Positions 14,003 through 21,234 of a stretch of DNA of 27,172 nt are shown piece by piece; the first letter of the stretch is position 1, and the number at the start of each line of letters is the position of its first letter. This stretch comes from CAYSRM01 sp964475205 (GTDB lineage Bacteria > Verrucomicrobiota > Kiritimatiellia > UBA8416 > CAYSRM01). The translations under genes and the position numbers were made by a program. Location of the stretch: positions 1 to 27,172 of the forward strand of contig CAYYVQ010000037.1 in the NCBI GenBank assembly GCA_964475205.1. The letters run 5' to 3'. The notes beneath the pieces are model-generated. The model searched no databases and was not told the origin of the DNA. It saw nothing but the letters and a program-made list of their open reading frames with translations.

Positions 14003-14109
14003 CGGCTTGAAATTCGGGAAGCTCGCCCGCACCCTTTGGGTGGGGGCGCAATAAATTGTAAACTCCTTATTTGTAATAATATACATCGCTTCCCGAATTT
14101 CAAGTGCCG
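14003..14109. repeat. Nested palindromic intergenic element (about 107 bp)
   Basis: Outer arms CTTGAAATTCGGGAAGC (14006-14022) and its exact reverse complement (14088-14104) are 17 bp without mismatch, extended by CGG/CCG past a 2-nt bulge. Nested inside is a second stem, CGCCCGCACCC (14024-14034) with GGGTGGGGGCG (14038-14048), with one mismatch and a TTT loop, followed by an AT-rich arm. No ORF. It resembles a small non-autonomous palindromic element. The surrounding 13802-14199 gap shows no gene. Confidence 0.65.
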
Positions 14110-14199
14110 TATATAGGTTCAATCTCAAGGGCTGACGACGTGGCGAAAGTATTTTCAACGTGTTCAGCAATGTTTTCGGGGGCGTTGAGAAATGGCTGA

Positions 14200-15066
14200 T
14201 CATCCGAGCTGGCCGAGCACAATTCTGTCCTTGCCTGCAAGGTCCGGTCTGATTTCTATATTATCGAAACCAATTTCCCGGAGCAGGGTGGTCGTTTTCG
14301 CGCCCTGATCTTCGCCGATTTCCAGAAATATCATGCCTTTGTTTTTCAATGCGATTGACGCATCCTGGGCCACAGCACTTATAACCGACATCCCTTCCTG
14401 GCCGCCGTCAAGTGCGGAACGAGGTTCGTATTCACGGATGTGGGCGGGGAGCTTTTCGTATTGCGATGTTGCTATGTAAGGCAGATTGGCTATAACCGCA
14501 TCCAGGCTCTCTGGTTCAACATTATCGCAGAGTTCCCCGCAGGTGAAAACCGTATTCTTCGGGACATCAAGCCTCCGGGCATTCTCTTTGGCTAGGTCCA
14601 ATGCTTCGGGGTTAATGTCGGTAGCAACAAAATATGCTTCCGGATGAGCGAGACTCAGAGTTATTGCTATGCATCCGCATCCTGTGCCGACATCGGCAAT
14701 GACTGGTTTTTCGCGATTCCACAAGGTTTCCGTTTTAAGCGCTATGTCTACCAGTATTTCAGTTTCCGGGCGTGGGATCAGTGCGCGTTTGTCCACTTTA
14801 AAAATGTGCTGGTGAAACTGCGCTTCGCCGGTAACATATTGAACCGGCTCCTGCTCTGCCACGCGCTTTATTCCCCGGCGCATTGCTTCGATCTGAGGTT
14901 CGGACAACATCGCTTCAGGGGTCATGTACAGTTCCAGCCTTTTGCAGCCGAGAAGCCTGGTTGCCAGAAGCTCGCAGGCAAGACGCGGGTTCTCAACGTC
15001 GTGGGAGGCAAGGTATTCGCTGCCGGACTCAAGCACTTTTAGAAGGGATTTATCGGGACGGTTCAT
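14200..15066 (-). CDS. prmC: Release factor glutamine methyltransferase (PrmC/HemK)
   Basis: Methylates the Gln of the GGQ motif of peptide release factors, using SAM. The 288-aa protein has a helical N-terminal substrate domain with YVTGEAQFHQHIFKVDKRALIPRPETE, a Rossmann fold with the SAM loop VADVGTGCGCIAI and acidic ATDINPEAL, and the catalytic loop read as NLPYIATSQYEKLP. PrmC proteins usually have NPPY at this site; here the second residue is Leu (codon CTG, checked on the reverse strand). Its start overlaps the end of prfA by 17 bp, so it is translationally coupled to its own substrate's gene. The ribosome binding site is weak, consistent with coupling. Confidence 0.93.
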   Translation of the reverse strand: MNRPDKSLLKVLESGSEYLASHDVENPRLACELLATRLLGCKRLELYMTPEAMLSEPQIEAMRRGIKRVAEQEPVQYVTGEAQFHQHIFKVDKRALIPRPETEILVDIALKTETLWNREKPVIADVGTGCGCIAITLSLAHPEAYFVATDINPEALDLAKENARRLDVPKNTVFTCGELCDNVEPESLDAVIANLPYIATSQYEKLPAHIREYEPRSALDGGQEGMSVISAVAQDASIALKNKGMIFLEIGEDQGAKTTTLLREIGFDNIEIRPDLAGKDRIVLGQLG

Positions 15067-16174
15067 TTTTTTCTTTAAATGTTCCGGTTACCGCTTTGCC
15101 AAGTTCCTGCCCGACACGTTCCTGGAGATCATGTTCCTGCAGGCTGGTAATCAATTCAGCAAGGTCTCCGTCAATAATCCGGTCCAGGCTGTGCATGGTC
15201 AGGTTTATCCTGTGGTCAGTCAGGCGGTTCTGAGGGAAATTATAGGTTCGAACCCTTTGACTCCTGTCGCCTGAACCGATGAGTGAGCGCCTGGTGTTGC
15301 CCATTTGTTCGGCTTCTTCCTGTTTTCGCAGGTCAAGCAGACGGGCTTTAAGCACGGACATTGCTTTATCCTTGTTCCTGTGCTGTGAACGCTCATCCTG
15401 GCTTTGCGCGACCAGTCCGGTAGGCAGGTGGGTGATTCTGACTGCAGAATAGGTCGTGTTAACACTTTGGCCTCCGGGTCCGGAAGAACAGAAAATGTCA
15501 ACTCTGAGCTCATTGGGATCAAGCTCAATATTATCTTCGGCTTCAGCCTCTGGAAAAACGGCAACCGTAGCCGCGGAAGTATGTATTCTTCCCGATGATT
15601 CTGTTACGGGAACGCGTTGAACTCGGTGTCCTCCGCTTTCAAACTTCAATGTTCCGTAAGCATTGTCCCCCTCGACCGAGAATACGACTTCCTTGAATCC
15701 GCCGACTTCGCTTGGACTGGCGTCTATCAGACTTATCTTCCATCCTGAGGTTTCTGCATAACGGGTGTACATTCTGTACAGGTCGCCCGCAAAAAGCGCC
15801 GCTTCGTCGCCGCCTGTTCCTGCGCGTATTTCCATGATGGCGTTTCTTTCGTCGCTTTCGTCCGGCGGCACCAGCGAATGAAGAAGCTGTTTCTCGGCTG
15901 TTTGGAGTTTTTTTTCCAGCGACTCTATTTCCGATTGCGCAAGCTCGGCCAGTTCGGGGTCTGTTTCGGACTCGGCCAGTTCGCGGTTCTGACTGACTTC
16001 TTCCTGGAGAGAGAAAAAAATCCTGGCCTTTTCTTCCAGTTTCTTAAGCGAAGAATGCCTTCGAAGGAGCCTTCGATATTCTTTTTGATCGGATGCGCCT
16101 GCTGCAGCAGAAAGTTCTGCCTCGATTCGCGGCAATTCGGCCAGAGCCTGCTCTATATGGTCGGTATCAATCAT
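15050..16174 (-). CDS. prfA: Peptide chain release factor 1
   Basis: Recognises UAA/UAG stop codons and triggers peptide release. From the ATG at 16174 it is 374 aa, close to the E. coli 360. The catalytic GGQ is in SSGPGGQSVNTTYSAVR, and the codon-recognition tripeptide is of RF1 type, P-V-T in RVQRVPVTESSGRIHTS, not the SPF of RF2. The N-terminal helical domain is charged, and the protein ends TFKEKNEPSR. The frame is open upstream to 16294, but that part reads through the rpmE gene and has no family resemblance, so the Met in MIDTDHIEQALAELPRIE is chosen although its SD is poor. It lies just after the rpmE terminator and overlaps prmC. Confidence 0.94.
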   Translation of the reverse strand: MIDTDHIEQALAELPRIEAELSAAAGASDQKEYRRLLRRHSSLKKLEEKARIFFSLQEEVSQNRELAESETDPELAELAQSEIESLEKKLQTAEKQLLHSLVPPDESDERNAIMEIRAGTGGDEAALFAGDLYRMYTRYAETSGWKISLIDASPSEVGGFKEVVFSVEGDNAYGTLKFESGGHRVQRVPVTESSGRIHTSAATVAVFPEAEAEDNIELDPNELRVDIFCSSGPGGQSVNTTYSAVRITHLPTGLVAQSQDERSQHRNKDKAMSVLKARLLDLRKQEEAEQMGNTRRSLIGSGDRSQRVRTYNFPQNRLTDHRINLTMHSLDRIIDGDLAELITSLQEHDLQERVGQELGKAVTGTFKEKNEPSR

Positions 16175-16185
16175 AGACCGGATAC

Positions 16186-16224
16186 AAAAAAGGACCAGGA
16201 TGGAATTCTGCCGATGCCTGGTCC
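16186..16224 (-). terminator. Intrinsic terminator between rpmE and prfA
   Basis: On the minus strand GGACCAGG (16224-16217) pairs perfectly with CCTGGTCC (16199-16192) and is followed by six T (16191-16186). The T-run ends 11 nt before the prfA start codon. It would end rpmE transcripts and reduce read-through into prfA-prmC. The 17-nt loop is long for a terminator, but the stem and U-tract are clean. Confidence 0.7.
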
Positions 16225-16241
16225 CTGTAAACCGTATTTTG

Positions 16242-16442
16242 CTATTTTTTGCCGTATCTGCGCCGGAACTGTTCAACGCGGCCCTCGGAGTCAATCAATG
16301 AGGATTGTCCCGTGTAAAAGGGATGACAGGCCGAGCAAGTGCTGATCTGCATGTCGCTGGCTGTTGACCGGGTCTCTATCACGTTGCCGCAAGCGCATTT
16401 AATAGTAGTTTTGTCGTATTTCGGATGTATTTTTTTCTTCAT
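16242..16442 (-). CDS. rpmE: Ribosomal protein L31
   Basis: A 66-aa protein of the large ribosomal subunit. It begins MKKKIHPKYDKTTIKCACGNVIETRS and ends FYTGQSSLIDSEGRVEQFRRRYGKK, both diagnostic for bL31. Cys pairs in CACG and CSACHPFYTG are those of the zinc-binding (C+) form. An upstream in-frame start at 16469 would add nine residues (MTAKTGKQA); the ATG at 16442 fits the family start and has AGGAAAACAGG upstream. The pairing with prfA downstream is common in bacteria. A terminator follows the stop codon. Confidence 0.95.
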   Translation of the reverse strand: MKKKIHPKYDKTTIKCACGNVIETRSTASDMQISTCSACHPFYTGQSSLIDSEGRVEQFRRRYGKK

Positions 16443-16545
16443 TGCCTGTTTTCCTGTTTTTGCAGTCATGGAAGCTAGTAAAACGGAGCCTCCAGTGCAA
16501 GGTTAAAATAATATTACCATCTGAAAGGTCTGTCAACCCCGGGGT

Positions 16546-16761
16546 GATTCCGCGCAAAAATTCTCATTATGGCCTCTTTCCGCCAAAACCTATTTGTATA
16601 ACGATGTGCGTAGTAGCGCGGGCTTCACCGAAGCCCAGCGCTCTTGGGGCCTCGGCTTCGGTGAAGCCGGGCCTACTCGCGCGTGGCTGCAATATCGTGC
16701 CGGAACTCTGGCCACGCCAAACGTGGCAAAATGGCCATAATGAGAATTGCCGGATTCCGCG
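16546..16761. repeat. Nine-bp direct repeats flanking the MITE-like element
   Basis: GATTCCGCG occurs at 16546-16554 and again at 16753-16761, exactly flanking the 198-bp inverted-repeat element. Identical 9-bp direct repeats at both borders are what a transposition target-site duplication would look like. Confidence 0.7.
16555..16752. mobile_element. MITE-like non-autonomous element (198 bp)
   Basis: The ends are inverted copies: 16559-16574 (AATTCTCATTATGGCC) is exactly complementary to 16733-16748, and the outermost base also matches while three between do not. It is flanked by 9-bp direct repeats. Inside are two 15-mers, GGCTTCACCGAAGCC (16621-16635) and GGCTTCGGTGAAGCC (16654-16668), that are reverse complements of each other and each self-complementary, and a further small stem (GCCACG/CGTGGC) near 16711-16727. 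There is no ORF. It sits between rpmE and the downstream end of the PGPGW-like gene. No transposase is in the window, so the parent family is unknown. Confidence 0.72.
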
Positions 16762-16772
16762 AGATATGAAGG

Positions 16773-17234
16773 TCAGCTTTCCGGGACAATGACCGGCGGG
16801 CGCCCCGCTTTTTTTCTCAGCCAGTTCACGCTTCGATGAACATGTCTCCTCCTGATCAGCCAGCGTTCGAACCGATACTTTCCCGGAAAATCCATTACCA
16901 GCAGTCCTACAAAGATGGACATCAAGCCCTGTCCCGGGGTGACAAGCATGACGATTCCCGCGATAATGAGTAATATCCCCAGGAAATTTCTTGCAAGTAT
17001 TATAACAGGCAGAAAGAAAGTTTGTTTTGCGGCTGGGACCGGACGTTTGCGGCAATCGCGAACAAAGTAATCAGGACGCATGCGAATCAGGATTGCGGGA
17101 ATAACCATCACTGACGCAAGCATAACAACAAGCGAAATTCCGGCTGCCAGGCTGATCAACAGAGTGTATTTCTGAATAATGTTTTCGAACATGATTATGA
17201 TGGCGGATATGGCAACCTTACAGCCCCAGCACAT
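16773..17234 (-). CDS. Small membrane protein, PGPGW-like
   Basis: A 153-aa protein with two or three hydrophobic segments (about 19-50 and 75-113). The second segment ends in the motif ILLIIAGIVMLVTPGQGLMSIFVGLLVMDFPGKYRFERWL. The TPGQGL turn followed by a glycine-rich helix and a basic tail (RRRHVHRSVNWLRKKAGRPP) is like the PGPGW putative transmembrane family, here with GQGL instead of GPGW. Function is unknown in that family. The start is uncertain: neither the ATG at 17234 nor the one at 17192 (MFENIIQKYT) has a good SD, and the second gives a more natural N-terminus. It is a single gene, with a MITE-like element just beyond its stop codon. Confidence 0.62.
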   Translation of the reverse strand: MCWGCKVAISAIIIMFENIIQKYTLLISLAAGISLVVMLASVMVIPAILIRMRPDYFVRDCRKRPVPAAKQTFFLPVIILARNFLGILLIIAGIVMLVTPGQGLMSIFVGLLVMDFPGKYRFERWLIRRRHVHRSVNWLRKKAGRPPVIVPES

Positions 17235-17343
17235 GCAGCTAAGTAAAGATGCTGTTGGCTTTTTGTTGAAGAAATAAACGACGGTTTCAGTTAACAGGCC
17301 GGGTTAAAAAAGTTATAAATCGAATCGCTGTGCCGTCAGATCA

Positions 17344-17382
17344 GCCACATTGAGTGGCGCAACGGGCAAAATGATATATAAT
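17344..17382 (+). promoter_or_regulatory. Candidate promoter and operator for the FAD oxidoreductase
   Basis: A consensus -10 TATAAT is at 17377-17382; no good -35 is present at the correct distance. A perfect dyad GCCAC-N5-GTGGC (17344-17358) overlaps the -35 region, suggesting an activator or repressor site. The role is inferred. Confidence 0.4.
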
Positions 17383-17483
17383 GTGCCTTGTTTCAATCAA
17401 AAAGATGTTATTGGACGGATCTTTTTGAGAAGCTCAGTATTACAGTAAAACAGGCCTTGATCTGCAAACAGGAAACGTAAAAG

Positions 17484-19247
17484 ATGGCATCAATGAAAGT
17501 ATTCAGAAAAGTCGAGCATGAAGTTGATTTTTGTGTAGTTGGCGGCGGCATGGCCGGATTATGCGCTGCGGTGGCGGCGGCGAGAAATGGAGCAAAGGTT
17601 GCGCTGATGCATGACCGGCCGGTTCTGGGCGGTAATGCTTCAAGCGAATGCCGGGTACATATCACTGGCGCAGACAGGCACAACCGCATCGTGAATATGC
17701 GCGAAACGGGGATTCTTGAAGAAATCCGTATGGACAACCTGCGGTTCAATCCTAACCGGAGTTTCTCTGTATGGGACACGATTCTTTATGAGAAAATCCG
17801 TTATGAGCCGAATATTAAGCCTTTGTTGAACTGTTCTTGCCTGGACGCGACAACAGAAGGATCTTCAATCCGTTCGATTGCCGGTTGGCAGTTGACTACC
17901 GAAACTTATCATATTGTAAAGGCGAAGATTTTTGCCGATTGCTCCGGCGAGGGCATTCTGGCGCCATTAACCGGCGCAGAGCACAATATTGGCAGAGAAT
18001 CGCGCAATGATTACGGAGAGTCGATTGCTCCGGAACAGGCCGATGGCAGGACCATGGGGATGACCTGTTTATTCCAGGCCCGCGAATATGATGCGCCGCA
18101 GCCTTTTGAGGCGCCGCAATGGGCCAACAGGTACGAATCATGCGACGAGCTGCCGTACGGGGCCAGGGGGCATAAATGGTTTAATATGGGATACTGGTGG
18201 ATTGAACTCGGAGGCGAGGACGATAGCATTCACGATGCCGAAGAGCTTAGAGATCGTCTCCTGAAAATTGTATATGGCACATGGGATCACATCAAAAACA
18301 GATGTCCCAATAGAGAAAAAGCGCGGAACTGGGCTCTTGAGTGGGTCCAGTTTCTTCCTTCCAGGCGTGAGAGCCGAAGATATGTTGGCGCGCATGTTCT
18401 GACTCAGAATGACATTGAGGCCGAGGGCCGTTTTGACGACCTTGTAGCCTATGGCGGCTGGACAATGGACGATCACCACCCGGCGGGCTTTAACTGTGTT
18501 TCGGCAGGTGTAAAACCGACTGTTTTTCACAAGGCGCCTTCGCCCTATGGCATTCCTTATAGAAGTCTTTATTCCAGGAATGTGCACAACCTGATGTTTG
18601 CCGGACGAGACGCAAGCTGCACACATTCTGCCATGAGCTCCACGAGAGTAATGGGAACAGGGTGCAGCATGGGTCAGGCAGTTGGCGTTGCAGCTTCTAT
18701 TGCTGTAAGAAACGGCATTTCTCCACCAGGGGTCGGAGCCCGCATAGGGGAGGTTCAACAGCAGCTCCTTCGAGACGACGCATATCTGCCATGGGTGAGG
18801 CAGGAGTTTCCTGCCGTAACCCGCAATGCCGCGCTAACGGCTTCGCGCGGCGACCCGGAGCCGGTTAGAGACGGCATCAACAGGCCGGTGGGAGATGAAC
18901 TGCATGCCTGGATTTGCGCTCCCGGCGACTGGATTGCATACCGTTTTGATAAACCGTCTGAAATAGAACAGGCGACAGTGATCGTGGCAAGCGCGCTGGA
19001 CAAGTGTGTGGCTATGAGTCTGCTCCAGAGAGACGATCAGCTTACCGCGCCGCCGGATGTAATGCCGAAGGCCTTCAGGCTGGACTTCCTGCAAGCTGGA
19101 CAGTGGATACAGGCTGTGCGAGTCGAAGACAATCACCAGAGGCTGGCCGGTTTCAAAATAGGCCGTGTCTGCGAGGGAGTCCGTTTTTGCCTCGAAGAGA
19201 CCAGGGGAGCAGAAAAGAGCCGCCTCTATGCTTTCTGGATCGAATAA
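17484..19247 (+). CDS. FAD-dependent oxidoreductase
   Basis: A 587-aa flavoprotein. The N-terminus has a Rossmann dinucleotide fold, DFCVVGGGMAGLCAAVAAARNGAKVAL (GxGxxG at 20-25), then RPVLGGNASSECRVHITGA, matching the FAD_oxidored group rich in PVC bacteria. A second FAD-contact stretch FADCSGEG follows at about residue 150. The C-terminal third has SMGQAVGVAASIAVRNG (FAD-binding helix), then a beta-rich tail from about residue 470 (LHAWICAPGDWIAYRFDKPSEIEQATVIVAS) that looks like a carbohydrate-binding sandwich. No signal peptide is seen. Members often sit beside sugar-degradation genes, but none adjoins here, so the substrate is open. Upstream is AGGAAACGTAAAAG; an alternative Met is three codons in. 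Transcribed alone. Confidence 0.85.
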   Translation: MASMKVFRKVEHEVDFCVVGGGMAGLCAAVAAARNGAKVALMHDRPVLGGNASSECRVHITGADRHNRIVNMRETGILEEIRMDNLRFNPNRSFSVWDTILYEKIRYEPNIKPLLNCSCLDATTEGSSIRSIAGWQLTTETYHIVKAKIFADCSGEGILAPLTGAEHNIGRESRNDYGESIAPEQADGRTMGMTCLFQAREYDAPQPFEAPQWANRYESCDELPYGARGHKWFNMGYWWIELGGEDDSIHDAEELRDRLLKIVYGTWDHIKNRCPNREKARNWALEWVQFLPSRRESRRYVGAHVLTQNDIEAEGRFDDLVAYGGWTMDDHHPAGFNCVSAGVKPTVFHKAPSPYGIPYRSLYSRNVHNLMFAGRDASCTHSAMSSTRVMGTGCSMGQAVGVAASIAVRNGISPPGVGARIGEVQQQLLRDDAYLPWVRQEFPAVTRNAALTASRGDPEPVRDGINRPVGDELHAWICAPGDWIAYRFDKPSEIEQATVIVASALDKCVAMSLLQRDDQLTAPPDVMPKAFRLDFLQAGQWIQAVRVEDNHQRLAGFKIGRVCEGVRFCLEETRGAEKSRLYAFWIE

Positions 19248-19255
19248 TCTGAAAA

Positions 19256-19277
19256 TGGTTTTGATCGACAAAAACCA
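19256..19277 (+). terminator. Weak hairpin after the FAD oxidoreductase
   Basis: TGGTTTTG (19256-19263) can pair with CAAAAACCA (19269-19277) with one bulged A. It follows the stop codon by 8 bp. There is no T-run on the plus strand, so termination is only possible, not shown. Confidence 0.3.
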
Positions 19278-19388
19278 CCTCTTACATTGCATGGAGGCTG
19301 AAAGTTTGTAACAGGGCTTGTTGAGCAAATATCCGGACACATAAAAAACATTTGAGCAAAAGCTTCTTACAGGTAAACTCGGTGTATA

Positions 19389-20600
19389 GTGAAAGCATGT
19401 GATATAGTTCAGTTTCACAGTGATCTAAGCGGCGGAGTTAAGCGTTATCTCTACGATAAGGTTCATTACTTTTCCGCGAAGGAAGGAATTGACCATTTCG
19501 CTGTTATTCCTGCAGAGACAAATTACATGGAAGAGGTTGAAGGCAGCAGGGTATACGGCATAGCGTCGCCGAGATTGCCCGGTTCGCGCAGCTACAGGAT
19601 GTTGATTTCGAGAACAAATATCCTGAACGTGATAAAAAATGAGCATCCGGATATTATAGAAGTTGATAGTCCTTATCGTTCTGCCTGGATTGGGGTGGAG
19701 GCGGCAGCCAGACACGGCATTCCCGTGGTGGGTTTCTATCACTCCGATTATCCCAGGGCGGTGGGGCGCACTCTTCGCAGGTATGTCGGGCGTCCTATTG
19801 AAAAAGCGTTGTCTTTCAGCGTCTACCGTTATCTGCTAAACCTTTATAATCGCATGTCTGCAACAGTTGTTGCAACACAAAGATTCTACAGGATCCTGGA
19901 AGATGCGGGGATACAGAGGCTTGTCCGAATTCCACTTGGAACGGATGTCGACGTTTTCTCTCCAAGGCATCCCAGGGAAACTCTCAGGGCCGAGCTTGGA
20001 TTGCCCGGGAATGTAAAGCTGTTATTGTATGTGGGGCGAATAGCGCGCGAGAAAAACGTGCGCCAGTTGTTGCAGGCCATGGAAATAGTGAATGACGGTT
20101 CCCGGCTTAACGCTCATTTGTTGCTTGTAGGCGACGGCGAACAACGTAGACTGGCCGAACGTTATGCTTTTGGCAGAAGCGATATAACATTGCAAGGCTA
20201 TTGCAAGGAAAGAAACAGGCTTGCTGAGTTGTTTTCTGCGGCGGATCTCCTGGTGCACCCGGGGACAAACGAAACATTCGGACTTGTGTGCCTTGAGGCT
20301 CAGGCTTGCGGGACCAGGGCGTTGGCGGTTAGAAACGGCGGACTTGAAGAAGCTCTAGCCGGAGATACAGATCCTGTGCTTGCCGATGACGCTTCGCCGG
20401 ATTCACTTGCGCGGGCCATTAGAAAATGTCTTGATTCAGGTGAATCCGAAGAAGACAGACATGAGCGAAGGGAAAGAATTGTCAATAGCTGCCGGATTGA
20501 ACTTACTTTTGAAAGATTGCTCAAAATGTATAATTGCCTGTGCAGAAATTCCGCTTGTGCCAGCGGGATAAGCGAAGAGGTTTTAAGTGGCAAGTGTTAG
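19389..20600 (+). CDS. Glycosyltransferase family 4 (GT-B)
   Basis: A 403-aa retaining sugar transferase. The N-terminal acceptor domain has the glycine-rich DLSGGVKRYLYDK, then HPDIIEVDSPYRSAWIGVEAAARHGIPVVGFYHSDYPR. The donor domain has LLYVGRIAREKNVRQLLQAMEIV and the GT4 EX7E motif within PGTNETFGLVCLEAQACGTRALAV. The start is GTG at 19389, giving MKACDIVQFHSDLSGG; no strong SD is seen. Its 3' end overlaps the acetyltransferase start by 14 bp, so it begins a tight four-gene run with a GNAT enzyme, a DUF2334 deacetylase and a flippase-like membrane protein. The likely product is a surface glycan or glycolipid; donor and acceptor are not deducible. Confidence 0.9.
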   Translation: MKACDIVQFHSDLSGGVKRYLYDKVHYFSAKEGIDHFAVIPAETNYMEEVEGSRVYGIASPRLPGSRSYRMLISRTNILNVIKNEHPDIIEVDSPYRSAWIGVEAAARHGIPVVGFYHSDYPRAVGRTLRRYVGRPIEKALSFSVYRYLLNLYNRMSATVVATQRFYRILEDAGIQRLVRIPLGTDVDVFSPRHPRETLRAELGLPGNVKLLLYVGRIAREKNVRQLLQAMEIVNDGSRLNAHLLLVGDGEQRRLAERYAFGRSDITLQGYCKERNRLAELFSAADLLVHPGTNETFGLVCLEAQACGTRALAVRNGGLEEALAGDTDPVLADDASPDSLARAIRKCLDSGESEEDRHERRERIVNSCRIELTFERLLKMYNCLCRNSACASGISEEVLSGKC

Positions 20601-21234
20601 GCCATATACAGACAAGGATCGCCGGGCAGTCAGGCATATCTGTTGCGAGACAGGTTTTATGGGGAATCCTATTGAACCGCTTTTTACCGACAGAGATGCT
20701 TTTGCGGATTTTTTCACCAGGTATTACACTGATATCGAAAAAAAGAGATGCCTTGTTGCAGAAGACGATGGCAGGATCGTTGGCTACCTGTGCGGATGTC
20801 TCAGGTATAACCTTTATCCGCTGGCCCAGTCATTGTTGATTGGCGGGATTACAATGCCGAAGGTGGTTTTCCGAATGGCTGTCGGCCGGTATGAGAAGAG
20901 GAATTACAGGTTTCTAAAATGGTTTCTTATAAAATCCGCCAGGGAGACGCCTATGTATCCCGGAGGATCGGCGCATTTCCATGTAAATTTTCTGCCTGAA
21001 TGGCGCGACGGGAAAATTACCAGGAAAATAATCTTCAGGTTTTTAAAGTCCTTGCCAGGCCAGCGAGTGAAACGGGTGTATGGTCAGATCCAGACTTATG
21101 GGGATTCGAGGCCCAGCAAGGTTTTTGAGCGCTATGGGTTTAAACTTTTCGACCAGCGACAGATTACCCGCTTTAAACATCTCAGCAACAGGGAAGTGTA
21201 TGTCTCAACTTTTGTCAGAGAATTCGATGTCTAA
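20587..21234 (+). CDS. GNAT family N-acetyltransferase
   Basis: A 215-aa GNAT-fold enzyme. It begins SVRPYTDKDRRAVRHICCETGF, the usual beta1-alpha1 start, then CLVAEDDGRIVGYLCGCL (beta2-beta3). After a roughly 60-residue insertion rich in basic and aromatic residues, AHFHVNFLPEWRDGKITRKIIFRFLKSL takes the place of the acetyl-CoA pyrophosphate loop, with SRPSKVFERYGFKLFDQRQI as the typical C-terminal end. The first codon is GTG, with GAAGAGG upstream; it overlaps the glycosyltransferase by 14 bp. The position in a glycan cassette suggests acetylation or acylation of a sugar or lipid head group (inference). Confidence 0.85.
   Translation: MASVRPYTDKDRRAVRHICCETGFMGNPIEPLFTDRDAFADFFTRYYTDIEKKRCLVAEDDGRIVGYLCGCLRYNLYPLAQSLLIGGITMPKVVFRMAVGRYEKRNYRFLKWFLIKSARETPMYPGGSAHFHVNFLPEWRDGKITRKIIFRFLKSLPGQRVKRVYGQIQTYGDSRPSKVFERYGFKLFDQRQITRFKHLSNREVYVSTFVREFDV

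Noticed and set aside
16175..16294. Upstream extension of prfA
   Set aside because: It overlaps rpmE and its terminator, and the translated residues do not resemble RF1.
16777..16787. 11-bp match (TTTCCGGGACA) to the amt leader hairpin arm
   Set aside because: It lies in the coding end of the PGPGW-like gene, is not palindromic there, and is short enough to be chance.
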